From Flavobacterium sp. UBA7663 (GTDB lineage Bacteria; Bacteroidota; Bacteroidia; Flavobacteriales; Flavobacteriaceae), in assembly GCF_002483315.1 (NCBI RefSeq), contig NZ_DLHR01000015.1, positions 232,957 to 296,956 of the forward strand: a stretch of DNA of 64,000 bases. The letters are read 5' to 3'. The notes under the pieces are model-generated. The model was given only the letters and a program-made list of their open reading frames with translations, had not been told where the DNA came from and searched no databases. The first letter of the stretch is position 1. Each line of letters begins with the position of its first letter. Below, piece by piece: positions 17,531 to 25,926 of this stretch. The position numbers and the translations under genes were made by a program.

Positions 17531-18265
17531 ATGTTATCGCTTTTTAAATCTAAACCTAAATTAGCCGAATTAATTCCATCAGGATATGTAGATATTCATT
17601 CTCATGTTTTACCAGGAATAGACGATGGGGCTCAAAAAATTAAAGATTCTGAATTTTTATTGGAGTCGATGATTGATTTTGGCTTTTCAAAAGTGATTAC
17701 TACGCCACATACGATGAAAAATGTGTGGGATAATACTTCAGCATCAATTGGTGATGCATACAATTTAGTTCATAGTGAACTACCTGAACTTTCGAAACAA
17801 GTATCGCTTCAATATGCCTCTGAATATTTTTTGGATGAAAATTTAGTGCGTTTAGCACAACAAGAAAAACTACTTTCTCTGAAAGATAATTTCATTCTAA
17901 TTGAAATGTCGTATTTGAATGCGCCAATTCAGTTATATGATTTTCTTTTTGAGTTGCAACTAAAAGGATATCAATTGGTTTTAGCACATCCGGAGCGTTA
18001 CAATTACTTTCATTCCAATAAAAAAGAATTTGTAAAACTAAAAAAAGCAGGCTGCTTATTTCAGTTAAATTTATTAGCTACCGTAGGCTACTATGGTAAA
18101 AATGTAGCTGAAATTGCTGATTATCTTTTAAAAGAAAATCTATATGATTTTGTAGGTTCTGATATTCATCACAAAAATCACGTAGCGGCTTTTCAAAACA
18201 AAGTGACAGTCAAAAACCATCAAACTTTAGAAGAGGCTATGTCTAAAAATGTATTTTTTAAATAA
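17531..18265 (+). CDS. cpsB: PHP-family tyrosine-protein phosphatase (CpsB/YwqE-like)
   Basis: 244 residues. Metal-binding PHP motifs are visible: YVDIHSHVLPGIDDGAQ (His23, His25), TTPHTMKNV, FILIEMSYLN, LVLAHPERYNYF and GSDIHHKNH. CpsB-type enzymes dephosphorylate the tyrosine-rich tail of the polysaccharide co-polymerase kinase and so tune chain length and export. It is the only plus-strand gene in the 44-kb locus. Its stop codon directly abuts the stop of the Wzc kinase gene (18265/18266), its likely substrate, on the other strand. The length is normal for the family. Confidence 0.92.
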   Translation: MLSLFKSKPKLAELIPSGYVDIHSHVLPGIDDGAQKIKDSEFLLESMIDFGFSKVITTPHTMKNVWDNTSASIGDAYNLVHSELPELSKQVSLQYASEYFLDENLVRLAQQEKLLSLKDNFILIEMSYLNAPIQLYDFLFELQLKGYQLVLAHPERYNYFHSNKKEFVKLKKAGCLFQLNLLATVGYYGKNVAEIADYLLKENLYDFVGSDIHHKNHVAAFQNKVTVKNHQTLEEAMSKNVFFK

Positions 18266-20605
18266 TTATTTTAGGAACCATTTTTTCCAAAAAGGGATAG
18301 ATTTTTCTTCTACTCCATAACCGTAACCATAACCGTAACCATAAGTTGTACTAACCTGTGTATCGTTGACAAGTACCGACATACTAGGTAAATTTTGATC
18401 TGAATATAATTTTTCAATGTAAGGAATCATTCTTCTATCTAAATAGTTAGCTCTTGTAACATACAAGAAGACATCGGCATATTTGGCAATTAGTGTTGTA
18501 TCGGTTACTAGTGAAATAGGCGCTGTATCTACCACAATATAATCATAAATATCTTCAATCTCAGCCAATAAATTTTCTAGTGCTTTTGACATCAGTAATT
18601 CAGAAGGATTTGGCGGGATAATTCCAGCTGGCAAAACATCAAAATTAGCTGCAATTCCAGACGGATAGATGTAATCTTTCAACACTACCTTTTCTTTTGA
18701 TGAAATATAACTTGTTATTCCTTTAGTAGGCGTTGTTATATATTCTGATATTTTAGGATTACGAATGTCTAATCCCATTAACAACACTTTTTTATCAGTT
18801 TGTGCCAAAATGGTTGCTAAATTTACCGATATAAATGTTTTTCCTTCTTTTGGATAAGTAGAAGTTACAAATATTTTCTTTCCTTTTCCTTCAGGCTTAT
18901 TGGTAAAGAAAAACTCTAAGTTTGTTCGAATTATACGCAATGCCTCAGCTGTTCCACTTCTCAGATTATCATTTGTAATTAGATTTCCGGCATCCAATTT
19001 GGGAACTTCACCAATAACAGGTATTGAGGTAATTTTTTCAAAATCCAATCTAGATTTAATTTTAGTATCTACTAAATCTCTCAAATAAATCACCGAAAAT
19101 GGCAATAAAAAACCTAAAAACAAACTACCCAAATAAATAATTTGTCTGTTTGGAGAAACAGGAGCATTTGAAACTAAAGCACGATCAATAATTTTTGCAT
19201 TTGGAGCTGTTACAGCCAAAGTAATAGCCGTTTCCTCTCTTTTTTGAAGAAGATATAAATACAAAGACTCTTTAATAGTTTGTCTCCTGTTGATATCTCT
19301 GAACTCTAATTCTTGTGTAGGCACTTTAGAAATTCTACTTGCCATCGTATTATTTTGTCTTCGAAGTCCATTTAACTCAATAGTTAATTGTTGTTTCATT
19401 TGTTGAAGACTTGTAGAAATTGTAACTTGTAATGCCTTTATTTTTTGTTCTAACTGTAGAATGGTTTTATTTTGAGGTCCGGCAGAAGTAGCCATTTTTT
19501 GCTTTTGAATCACCAATGCATTGTAAGATGCTATTTGATCACTAGCTTCTCCGCTAATCAAATTTGTTGGAAGTACATCATTTAAAGAAGTACTTTTAAG
19601 ATAATCTTGAAGCGTAGAAATAACTTGCACTTGTGTACTCTTTGCTGCAAATGCTTTTTCAAGTTCGCTTGCAGAACCTAGGTACAACTCCGCTTCAGAA
19701 ACAATATCAGTTACTTTATTTTCTTTTTTAAAAGTTTCCAGATTTTTTTCAACCCCTGAAAGTTCTTGTGTTATTAGATTTAATCTATTCTCTATAAATT
19801 CAAGAGTATTTTCAGAAACAAACTTTTTGTCGTTTATTCCATCTAAATTGTAATTTTCTACCAATTTATCTAAAAAATCGGCTGCTTTGCCTTTAACCGC
19901 ATCTGTAAAAGACAAAAACAAAACAGATGAATATTTGTCTGCTGCCGTTACTTGTAAACGATTGTAGTAACTCTCCACTAAACCATCAAAAGGAAATACT
20001 TTAACTAACACTTTCTTTCCTAACTCCGTTTCATGAATTTGATTTTCTTTAACTATCATTTTTTGCCCCATAAAGACAAACGGAAAATTATATTTTTGAT
20101 TAGACAAAACTTCGCCTGAAATTTCATCTTCTATAGCAAAACCTTTTTTGTTTGGCGTAATAAAAAAAGAAAAGTATTGATTTATAGGCGCCTGTATTGA
20201 ATCATTTAGAATAGTTAATTCAAATGGTAAATCACCATACATTTCTCCTGACAAAATGCGACCTACACCATAGTAGGCATATTGCAATTTCAAATCTAAT
20301 ATGGTTTTCCCTACTAACGATTTAGAACGTAATACATATAACTCGTTGTCAACAGTACTTTTTGCACTAGAGATTGCAGAAATATCTGAAAAAGCCGCCA
20401 ATTCAGATGCAATACCCGACTTTCGCTCATCTTTAATCATGATATTCGAAACAGCTTTATATGTAGGCACCGTGTAACGTAAATAAGCAAACGCTATTGA
20501 CAAACATATAAAAAAACTAATCGCAAACCATTTCCATTGAGAAACGTACTTTACTAGTTCCTCTTTAAAATTAAAATTAGTTTTATTTTGAATTTGATGT
20601 TGCAT
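18266..20605 (-). CDS. wzc: Wzc-like polysaccharide co-polymerase and tyrosine autokinase
   Basis: 779 residues. A membrane helix near residues 29-48 starts a Wzz-type periplasmic region with long coiled coil (about 265-440). A second helix near 495-515 is followed by the cytoplasmic BY-kinase: Walker A in STYPKEGKTFISVN (Lys589), Walker A' LMGLDIRNP, and Walker B YIVVDTAP. The tail carries five Tyr-Gly pairs, the presumed autophosphorylation cluster. It controls polymerisation and export together with the Wza lipoprotein encoded three bases upstream, and is the likely target of the convergent CpsB phosphatase. A second Wzc lies at 41194-43659. Confidence 0.93.
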   Translation of the reverse strand: MQHQIQNKTNFNFKEELVKYVSQWKWFAISFFICLSIAFAYLRYTVPTYKAVSNIMIKDERKSGIASELAAFSDISAISSAKSTVDNELYVLRSKSLVGKTILDLKLQYAYYGVGRILSGEMYGDLPFELTILNDSIQAPINQYFSFFITPNKKGFAIEDEISGEVLSNQKYNFPFVFMGQKMIVKENQIHETELGKKVLVKVFPFDGLVESYYNRLQVTAADKYSSVLFLSFTDAVKGKAADFLDKLVENYNLDGINDKKFVSENTLEFIENRLNLITQELSGVEKNLETFKKENKVTDIVSEAELYLGSASELEKAFAAKSTQVQVISTLQDYLKSTSLNDVLPTNLISGEASDQIASYNALVIQKQKMATSAGPQNKTILQLEQKIKALQVTISTSLQQMKQQLTIELNGLRRQNNTMASRISKVPTQELEFRDINRRQTIKESLYLYLLQKREETAITLAVTAPNAKIIDRALVSNAPVSPNRQIIYLGSLFLGFLLPFSVIYLRDLVDTKIKSRLDFEKITSIPVIGEVPKLDAGNLITNDNLRSGTAEALRIIRTNLEFFFTNKPEGKGKKIFVTSTYPKEGKTFISVNLATILAQTDKKVLLMGLDIRNPKISEYITTPTKGITSYISSKEKVVLKDYIYPSGIAANFDVLPAGIIPPNPSELLMSKALENLLAEIEDIYDYIVVDTAPISLVTDTTLIAKYADVFLYVTRANYLDRRMIPYIEKLYSDQNLPSMSVLVNDTQVSTTYGYGYGYGYGVEEKSIPFWKKWFLK
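18314..18343 (-). repeat. Five hexamer repeats encoding the Tyr-Gly tail of Wzc
   Basis: Five in-frame hexamers (alternating TATGGT and TACGGT on the coding strand, so also a 12-bp repeat) encode (Tyr-Gly)5. Gain or loss of units would change the number of phosphorylatable tyrosines without a frameshift. Confidence 0.85.
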
Positions 20606-20608
20606 GAT

Positions 20609-21376
20609 TTAGTTAATAGTTAAAGCAAGTATTGTTACAACTAATGACAGGGCAGATATTCCAATGGCAATATTAGGTCCTACAGTTGATGAATTAATTT
20701 TAGTTTTGTTAGGTTCGATGTAAATAACATCATTTTGTACTAAATAATAATAAGACGAGTTGATGAAATCTGATTTTGTAATATCAACACGTTGTGATAT
20801 TTTTTTACCGTTTTCCTCTCTTATAATTAAAATATTATTGCGCTTTCCGTAGATGGTTAAATCTCCTGCTTGACCTAATGCTTCTAAGAGTGTAATTCGC
20901 TCGCTTTGTATTGGATAAGTGCCTGGTTTATTAACTTCACCTAAAACCGTAATTTTATAATTTAAAATTCTCAGATTAATGCTCGCATCTGCAACATGGT
21001 CTTTTAGCTTTTCTTTTAGCAAATCTATTGCTTGTTCTTTAGTATAACCTGATAGCTTAATCTTTTTTAAAACAGGAAATTCTATGAATCCATTTTTATC
21101 CACTAAATACGTTTGAATTTGATTTGATTGGTCGGAATCTGAGTTTGAATTTTGAAGCGTAACAGCTACAGAATTATAAGGTGCCGATACTTCTGGGTTT
21201 TCTGAACTAACAACAATGGCTAAAATATCGTCTGGTTTAATTTTGGTTTCAAATTCTGACGTTTCTGAAACTGAAATAGGACTTTGTAAGTACACTATCT
21301 TCTCTCTTGAAGCACAAGAAAAAAATAAAAAAGGTAACAAAAATATCCAAGTTGATAAAAAAAATATTCTTTTCAT
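20609..21376 (-). CDS. wza: Wza-like polysaccharide export lipoprotein
   Basis: 255 residues from the ATG at 21376. This start gives MKRIFF, a hydrophobic stretch and the lipobox LFFSC (Cys21), a proper lipoprotein signal; upstream codons overlap the promoter. The Poly_export/SLBB region follows: KIKPDDILAIVVSSENPEV, then FIEFPVLKKIKLSGYTKEQAIDLL, and YKITVLGEVNKPGTYPI, GDLTIYGKRNNILIIRE. A C-terminal hydrophobic helix (about 232-252) is typical of Bacteroidota members. It probably forms the outer-membrane export channel with the Wzc encoded three bases downstream. Confidence 0.92.
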   Translation of the reverse strand: MKRIFFLSTWIFLLPFLFFSCASREKIVYLQSPISVSETSEFETKIKPDDILAIVVSSENPEVSAPYNSVAVTLQNSNSDSDQSNQIQTYLVDKNGFIEFPVLKKIKLSGYTKEQAIDLLKEKLKDHVADASINLRILNYKITVLGEVNKPGTYPIQSERITLLEALGQAGDLTIYGKRNNILIIREENGKKISQRVDITKSDFINSSYYYLVQNDVIYIEPNKTKINSSTVGPNIAIGISALSLVVTILALTIN

Positions 21377-21397
21377 ATGTTGTATCATAAAACTGTG

Positions 21398-21427
21398 CAA
21401 ATATAACGCACTTTATTAAACTTTCAA
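21398..21427 (-). promoter_or_regulatory. Bacteroidota-type promoter for wza-wzc
   Basis: TTG (21427-21425), a 19-base spacer and TATATTTG (21405-21398) on the minus strand give a full match to the consensus. The element fills the 60-base gap between the pglF stop and the wza ATG at 21376. It shows that the pair can be transcribed separately from the upstream glycosyltransferase block, and rules out a TTG start at 21400. Confidence 0.65.
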
Positions 21428-21436
21428 GAAATCAAA

Positions 21437-23401
21437 TTAATCGAGGTTTTCATATACCGAATTCCTGCTTTTAAATTCTGGAACAATCTTTTTCATTTCG
21501 GCAACCACCTCATCAGACTGCATTTTTTTTGCGTATTGCATCAAATTTTCTAATTGCGATATAAAAGAATCAAAATCTGTTACATTGTATTCTTGAGCAA
21601 TCATGATTTTATCATGGTGAGTTGGTAATGTTTTAGCAGCGTCGTTTAGTAATTCCTCAAATAACTTTTCTCCTGGACGTAATCCTACCACTTCTATTTT
21701 AATATCTTCTTCTGGAATAAATCCAGCAAGACGAATCATTTTATAGGCTAAATCAATTATTCTAACCGGTTGTCCCATATCAAAAATATAGATTTCACCA
21801 CCATTACCCATAGAACCAGCCTCTAAAACCAACTGGCATGCCTCGGGAATCGTCATAAAATAGCGAATGATATCAGGATGCGTTATGGTTATAGGTCCAC
21901 CTTCTTGAATTTGCTTTGTAAATAAAGGCACGACAGAACCATTTGAACCTAAAACATTACCAAAACGAGTGGTAATGAATTTGGTCGCTCTTAAAGATTT
22001 TGATTGTGATTGCATAAATAAGGATTGCACGTATAATTCTGCAATTCTCTTGCTTGCTCCCATAACATTACTAGGATTTACCGCTTTATCAGTAGAAACC
22101 ATAACAAACGAAGCCACTTGATATTTAATAGCTAAATCTGCGAGTATTTTTGTTCCTAAAACATTGGTCAAAACCGCTTGATAAGCATTGGTTTCCATAA
22201 TAGGTACATGCTTGTAAGCAGCTGCATGATAAATAACATCTGGTTGATGCTTACTTAAAATTTGCTCCATTATAAAAGCATCTTTAATATCGGCGACAAA
22301 TGGAATATAAGTAGTGTTTTGTAGATTGGGTTTTACTAACAAACCTAATTCATACAATGGTGTTTCTGCTTGATCTACCAAAACAATTTTTGCAGGTTCA
22401 AAAGCTAAAACTTGTTGAACAATTTCGCTTCCAATAGATCCAGCTGCACCTGTAACTAATACCGTTTTATTATGAATTTGTTTTGATATCAATTTATTTT
22501 GAATAACAATAGGTTGTCTTTCCAGTAAATCTTTAATATCAAATTGTTTAATATTTTTTGTGATACTCTTTTGGTCTTCCCAATTCTTTACTGTTTGTGT
22601 TGAAAGCACTTGAAAGTTATGCTCCAAACAATCGTCTACTATTTTTAATTGCTCTTCTTTAGTTAGTGTATAATCGCTTAAAATAATACCGGTAGCATCG
22701 AATTTTCTAATAATTTCAGACGCATTTTGTTTGAAGCTTACGATTGGTAATCCTAAAACCTGTTTGGTTCTGTTAGCATTTGTTTTCTCAATAAATGCCA
22801 CAACTTTATATCGTTTTGGCTGTTCAGAGTTTAAGGCTTTCGCTAACGCAAAAGCATTTGCATCAATACCAAAAACAACAATTTTTTTTATTTGGTCTTT
22901 GTTCTCCAATTCAACGTAGGTCTCAAATAAAAACTTTACCAAAATTCTAAATAAAAACAGAAGAACAAATGATATAACACCGTGAATAAAAAGTTCAGGC
23001 ATTAAAAAAATCTTCGTTTCATGAACAAAAAAATGAGTATAATTTAAAACCACTAATGAAAAAAACGCAAAAGAGGTAGCCAACAACAAGCGCATTCCAT
23101 CAATAAAACTCGAATGTCTTATTATCCCAGCATAGGTTCTGAAAGCAAAAAAGAAAAAAGCGTAAGTTAAAAGTGTTATAAAATATCGGATGGAAACAGA
23201 ATAAGTATCATAACTCTTAAAAGTTAAATTAGCAACGATAAAATAGGTTATTATACCAGCAAACATTACTATAACCATATCAATACAGAAAATAACCCAT
23301 CGTGGCAAATAGGCTAAATTACTGAATCGATTTTCAAAAAAATCTTTAGTTAATTCCTTAAAAATTGATTTTTTAGCAGTATTTGAGTTAAATTTTGACA
23401 A
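21437..23401 (-). CDS. pglF: UDP-GlcNAc 4,6-dehydratase, PglF/CapD-like
   Basis: 654 residues. Four N-terminal membrane helices (about 35-150) anchor the protein. A first Rossmann-like domain (KIVVFGIDANAFALAKAL) follows, then the catalytic SDR domain with NAD site VLVTGAAGSIGSEIV, VYHAAAYKHVP-type substrate loop (IYHAAAYKHVPIMETN), and FVMVSTDKAVNPSNVMGASKR. These are hallmarks of the large inverting or retaining 4,6-dehydratases PglF, WbpM and CapD. With the aminotransferase and acetyltransferase encoded just upstream it should make UDP-2,4-diacetamido-trideoxyhexose (bacillosamine type). The length is normal for membrane-bound members. Confidence 0.92.
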   Translation of the reverse strand: MSKFNSNTAKKSIFKELTKDFFENRFSNLAYLPRWVIFCIDMVIVMFAGIITYFIVANLTFKSYDTYSVSIRYFITLLTYAFFFFAFRTYAGIIRHSSFIDGMRLLLATSFAFFSLVVLNYTHFFVHETKIFLMPELFIHGVISFVLLFLFRILVKFLFETYVELENKDQIKKIVVFGIDANAFALAKALNSEQPKRYKVVAFIEKTNANRTKQVLGLPIVSFKQNASEIIRKFDATGIILSDYTLTKEEQLKIVDDCLEHNFQVLSTQTVKNWEDQKSITKNIKQFDIKDLLERQPIVIQNKLISKQIHNKTVLVTGAAGSIGSEIVQQVLAFEPAKIVLVDQAETPLYELGLLVKPNLQNTTYIPFVADIKDAFIMEQILSKHQPDVIYHAAAYKHVPIMETNAYQAVLTNVLGTKILADLAIKYQVASFVMVSTDKAVNPSNVMGASKRIAELYVQSLFMQSQSKSLRATKFITTRFGNVLGSNGSVVPLFTKQIQEGGPITITHPDIIRYFMTIPEACQLVLEAGSMGNGGEIYIFDMGQPVRIIDLAYKMIRLAGFIPEEDIKIEVVGLRPGEKLFEELLNDAAKTLPTHHDKIMIAQEYNVTDFDSFISQLENLMQYAKKMQSDEVVAEMKKIVPEFKSRNSVYENLD

Positions 23402-23468
23402 TTAAATAGTATTTAAATTGGGGTTACAAAAATACAACAACTTATCAAAGTGATTGTGATTTAAAGCT

Positions 23469-24602
23469 TTACTTTTTATTTTTAAAAAAAACCTCTAAAA
23501 CAAGAACAATTCTTTCCCACTGATTTTCAGTCAAATTAGAACCGGAAGGCAAACACAAACCATTTTCAAATAAAGATGCTGCCACCGAAGTACCATAAAA
23601 TGGATACATTTCAAAAACTGGCTGTAAATGCATAGGTTTCCATAAAGGTCGAGTTTCTATATTTTGAGATTCAAATTCAAATCGCAATGCTTCTCGTTGT
23701 TCAAAAGATGCTAAAACAATTGCTGTTAACCAATGATTCGAATAAAAATCGTTTGAAGGTTCTTTCAAAACAGTAACATTTGGAATCGTCGCAAAAAAAT
23801 CTAGATAACGTTGATTCCATTTTCTTCTTAAATCCACGTGTTGTTCTAAGACTTCCATTTGACCACGACCAATGCCGGCAGCAATATTACTTAATCTATA
23901 ATTGTAACCAATTTCACTGTGCTGATAATGCGGTGCGGCATCTCTTGCTTGAGTGGCGAAAAAAATTGCTTTCTCTTTTATAACTTCTGATTTTGTTACC
24001 AAAGCGCCACCTCCAGAAGTGGTAATAATCTTATTTCCGTTAAAGGATAAGGCAGCTAAACTTCCGAACGTGCCACATTTTTGACCTTTGTATACACTTC
24101 CTAAAGCTTCTGCACTGTCTTCTAAAACTGGGATTTCATAACGATTAGCTATCGCAATAATTTCATCCATTTTTGCTGGCATTCCATACAAGTGAACAGG
24201 AATGATTGCTTTTGGTTTCTTCCCTTTTGCAATTCTATCTTGAATAGCTTCTTCTAATGCAATGGGACACATGTTCCAAGTATCCAATTCGCTATCAATA
24301 AAAATTGGAGTTGCACCTAAATACACTATTGGATTCACAGTTGCTGAAAAAGTCATCGATTGACAAATAACCTCATCACCTTGTTGTACTCCCAGCAAAA
24401 TAAGTCCCAAATGCAAAGCAGCTGTTCCAGAACTTAAGGCCGCAACATGAACTTGATTACTCAAATAGTTTTCCAAGTCGAACTCAAAGCCATTAACATT
24501 AGGTCCCAAAGGAGCTACCCAATTTGTTTCAAAAGCCTCTTGTATGTATTTTTGTTCCGTTCCACCCATATGAGGAGAGGATAGCCATATTTTTTCCTTC
24601 AT
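23469..24602 (-). CDS. pglE: DegT/DnrJ/EryC1 aminotransferase, PglE-like
   Basis: 377 residues. A PLP-dependent sugar aminotransferase: PLP-binding blocks ALSSGTAALHLGLILLG and VLEDSAEALGSVYKG, and the Schiff-base lysine Lys191 in SFNGNKIITTSGGGAL. It opens with KIWLSSPHMGGTEQKYIQEAF, typical of enzymes that aminate C4 of UDP-4-keto-6-deoxy-GlcNAc. It lies one base after the fused transferase gene and 67 bases before pglF, so the three form a bacillosamine-type module. Confidence 0.92.
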   Translation of the reverse strand: MKEKIWLSSPHMGGTEQKYIQEAFETNWVAPLGPNVNGFEFDLENYLSNQVHVAALSSGTAALHLGLILLGVQQGDEVICQSMTFSATVNPIVYLGATPIFIDSELDTWNMCPIALEEAIQDRIAKGKKPKAIIPVHLYGMPAKMDEIIAIANRYEIPVLEDSAEALGSVYKGQKCGTFGSLAALSFNGNKIITTSGGGALVTKSEVIKEKAIFFATQARDAAPHYQHSEIGYNYRLSNIAAGIGRGQMEVLEQHVDLRRKWNQRYLDFFATIPNVTVLKEPSNDFYSNHWLTAIVLASFEQREALRFEFESQNIETRPLWKPMHLQPVFEMYPFYGTSVAASLFENGLCLPSGSNLTENQWERIVLVLEVFFKNKK

Positions 24603-24603
24603 T

Positions 24604-25818
24604 TTAGTTCAAATCTTGATATTTAATAATTTTTGCTGGAGCCCCAACTACAACTGCATTATCTGGAATATCTTGCAACACTAAAGAACCTGCTCCAACA
24701 GTGACATTCTTTCCAATGGTAACATTAGGTATGACTGTAGCACCTATACCAATTAACGTTTTTTCGCCAACCGTAACATTTCCACCCAAACAAGCATTTG
24801 GAGCCACATGCACATAATTTTCTACCCTACAATCATGCTCTACAATAGCACCTGTATTAATGATGCAATGATTTCCAATTACAGCATCTGGATTTACGAC
24901 TGCTGCTGCCATAATTTGAGTTCCGGGTCCAATCTTGGCAAACTTGGACACAATAGCATTGGGATGAATGGTCATAATAAAATTAGTATCTAAAGTTGTA
25001 ACTATTTTTTTTCGTATTGCATTATCTCCAATGGCAACAATACAATTTCGAGCTTGTAATTTTTGTCGATTAAAATTTTTCTTAACGGGAATTCCAAATA
25101 AAGTGTCTGATTTTGGCCCATCATCTAAAATTCCTTTGACAACATATTTATTTTCCGATAAAAGCACATCCAAAACTACTTTTCCATGACCACCCGCACC
25201 AAAAACATAAACAGAAGTTGTTCCGCTAAAGGGTTCTATCGTAGCTGAATTTTGAGCATTTATCCCTTCTTTGATTACAATTTTTTTTACTGTTTTTAGC
25301 AAGATTTTCACATCTAAGGTAAAAGAAATATTTTCAACGTAAAACACATCTAATTCAAACTTGGTTTCCCAATCAATTGCATTTCTTCCGTTTACTTGTG
25401 CCCAGCCTGTTATTCCAGGCTTTACCTCATGACGTCGATTTTGATAGGGCGAATACAAATGCATGTATTGTGTTAATAAAGGTCTTGGTCCTACTAAACT
25501 CATATCACCTTTCAAAACATTGAATAACTGAGGAATTTCATCTAAAGAAGTTTTTCTGACAAATTTCCCAATGGCTGTTAATCGTTCAGCATCAGACAAC
25601 AAATTGCCTTTTTTATCTTTCTTATCATTCATTGTTTTGAACTTAATGATAGTAAAAATTTCTCCATTTTTTCCAGGTCGTCTTTGAAGAAAAAAGGGTT
25701 TCCCATTATTAGCAAAAAAAAGCGCAATAGTAATAAATACAAAAATAGGACTAAACAAAAGCAAACCCAATAAGGCCGAAATAAAATCTAATAAAGGCTT
25801 AAAAAAAGTGCTGTACAT
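24604..25818 (-). CDS. Fused phosphoglycosyltransferase (PglC) and UDP-amino-sugar acetyltransferase (PglD)
   Basis: 404 residues in two catalytic parts. Residues 1-200 are a monotopic phosphoglycosyltransferase: one membrane helix (about 7-32), IIKFKTMND, RKTSLDEIPQLFNVLKGDMSLVGPRP and VKPGITGWAQVNGR. Residues 203-404 are a PglD-like acetyltransferase: Rossmann start YVFGAGGHGKVVLDVL, then hexapeptide repeats with catalytic-type GAIVEHDCRV and GIGATVIPNVTIGKNVTVGAGSLV. The fusion matches the bifunctional layout known from Neisseria PglB. It would acetylate the 4-amino sugar and then place it on undecaprenyl phosphate to start the glycan. Activity is inferred from strong motifs. Confidence 0.93.
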   Translation of the reverse strand: MYSTFFKPLLDFISALLGLLLFSPIFVFITIALFFANNGKPFFLQRRPGKNGEIFTIIKFKTMNDKKDKKGNLLSDAERLTAIGKFVRKTSLDEIPQLFNVLKGDMSLVGPRPLLTQYMHLYSPYQNRRHEVKPGITGWAQVNGRNAIDWETKFELDVFYVENISFTLDVKILLKTVKKIVIKEGINAQNSATIEPFSGTTSVYVFGAGGHGKVVLDVLLSENKYVVKGILDDGPKSDTLFGIPVKKNFNRQKLQARNCIVAIGDNAIRKKIVTTLDTNFIMTIHPNAIVSKFAKIGPGTQIMAAAVVNPDAVIGNHCIINTGAIVEHDCRVENYVHVAPNACLGGNVTVGEKTLIGIGATVIPNVTIGKNVTVGAGSLVLQDIPDNAVVVGAPAKIIKYQDLN

Positions 25819-25926
25819 TACAGATTGGTTTGCTAATTTGAGACGGTAAAAATATTGAAAAAAAATGGTAAAACGACGATTGTCTTATACAATATACAGA
25901 TGTGAATTTTTAATAAGGCAATAATA

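Noticed and set aside
25819..25926. 108-base spacer before the fused transferase, checked for a promoter or terminator
   Set aside because: Only a weak 5-bp hairpin and no consensus -7 box were found.
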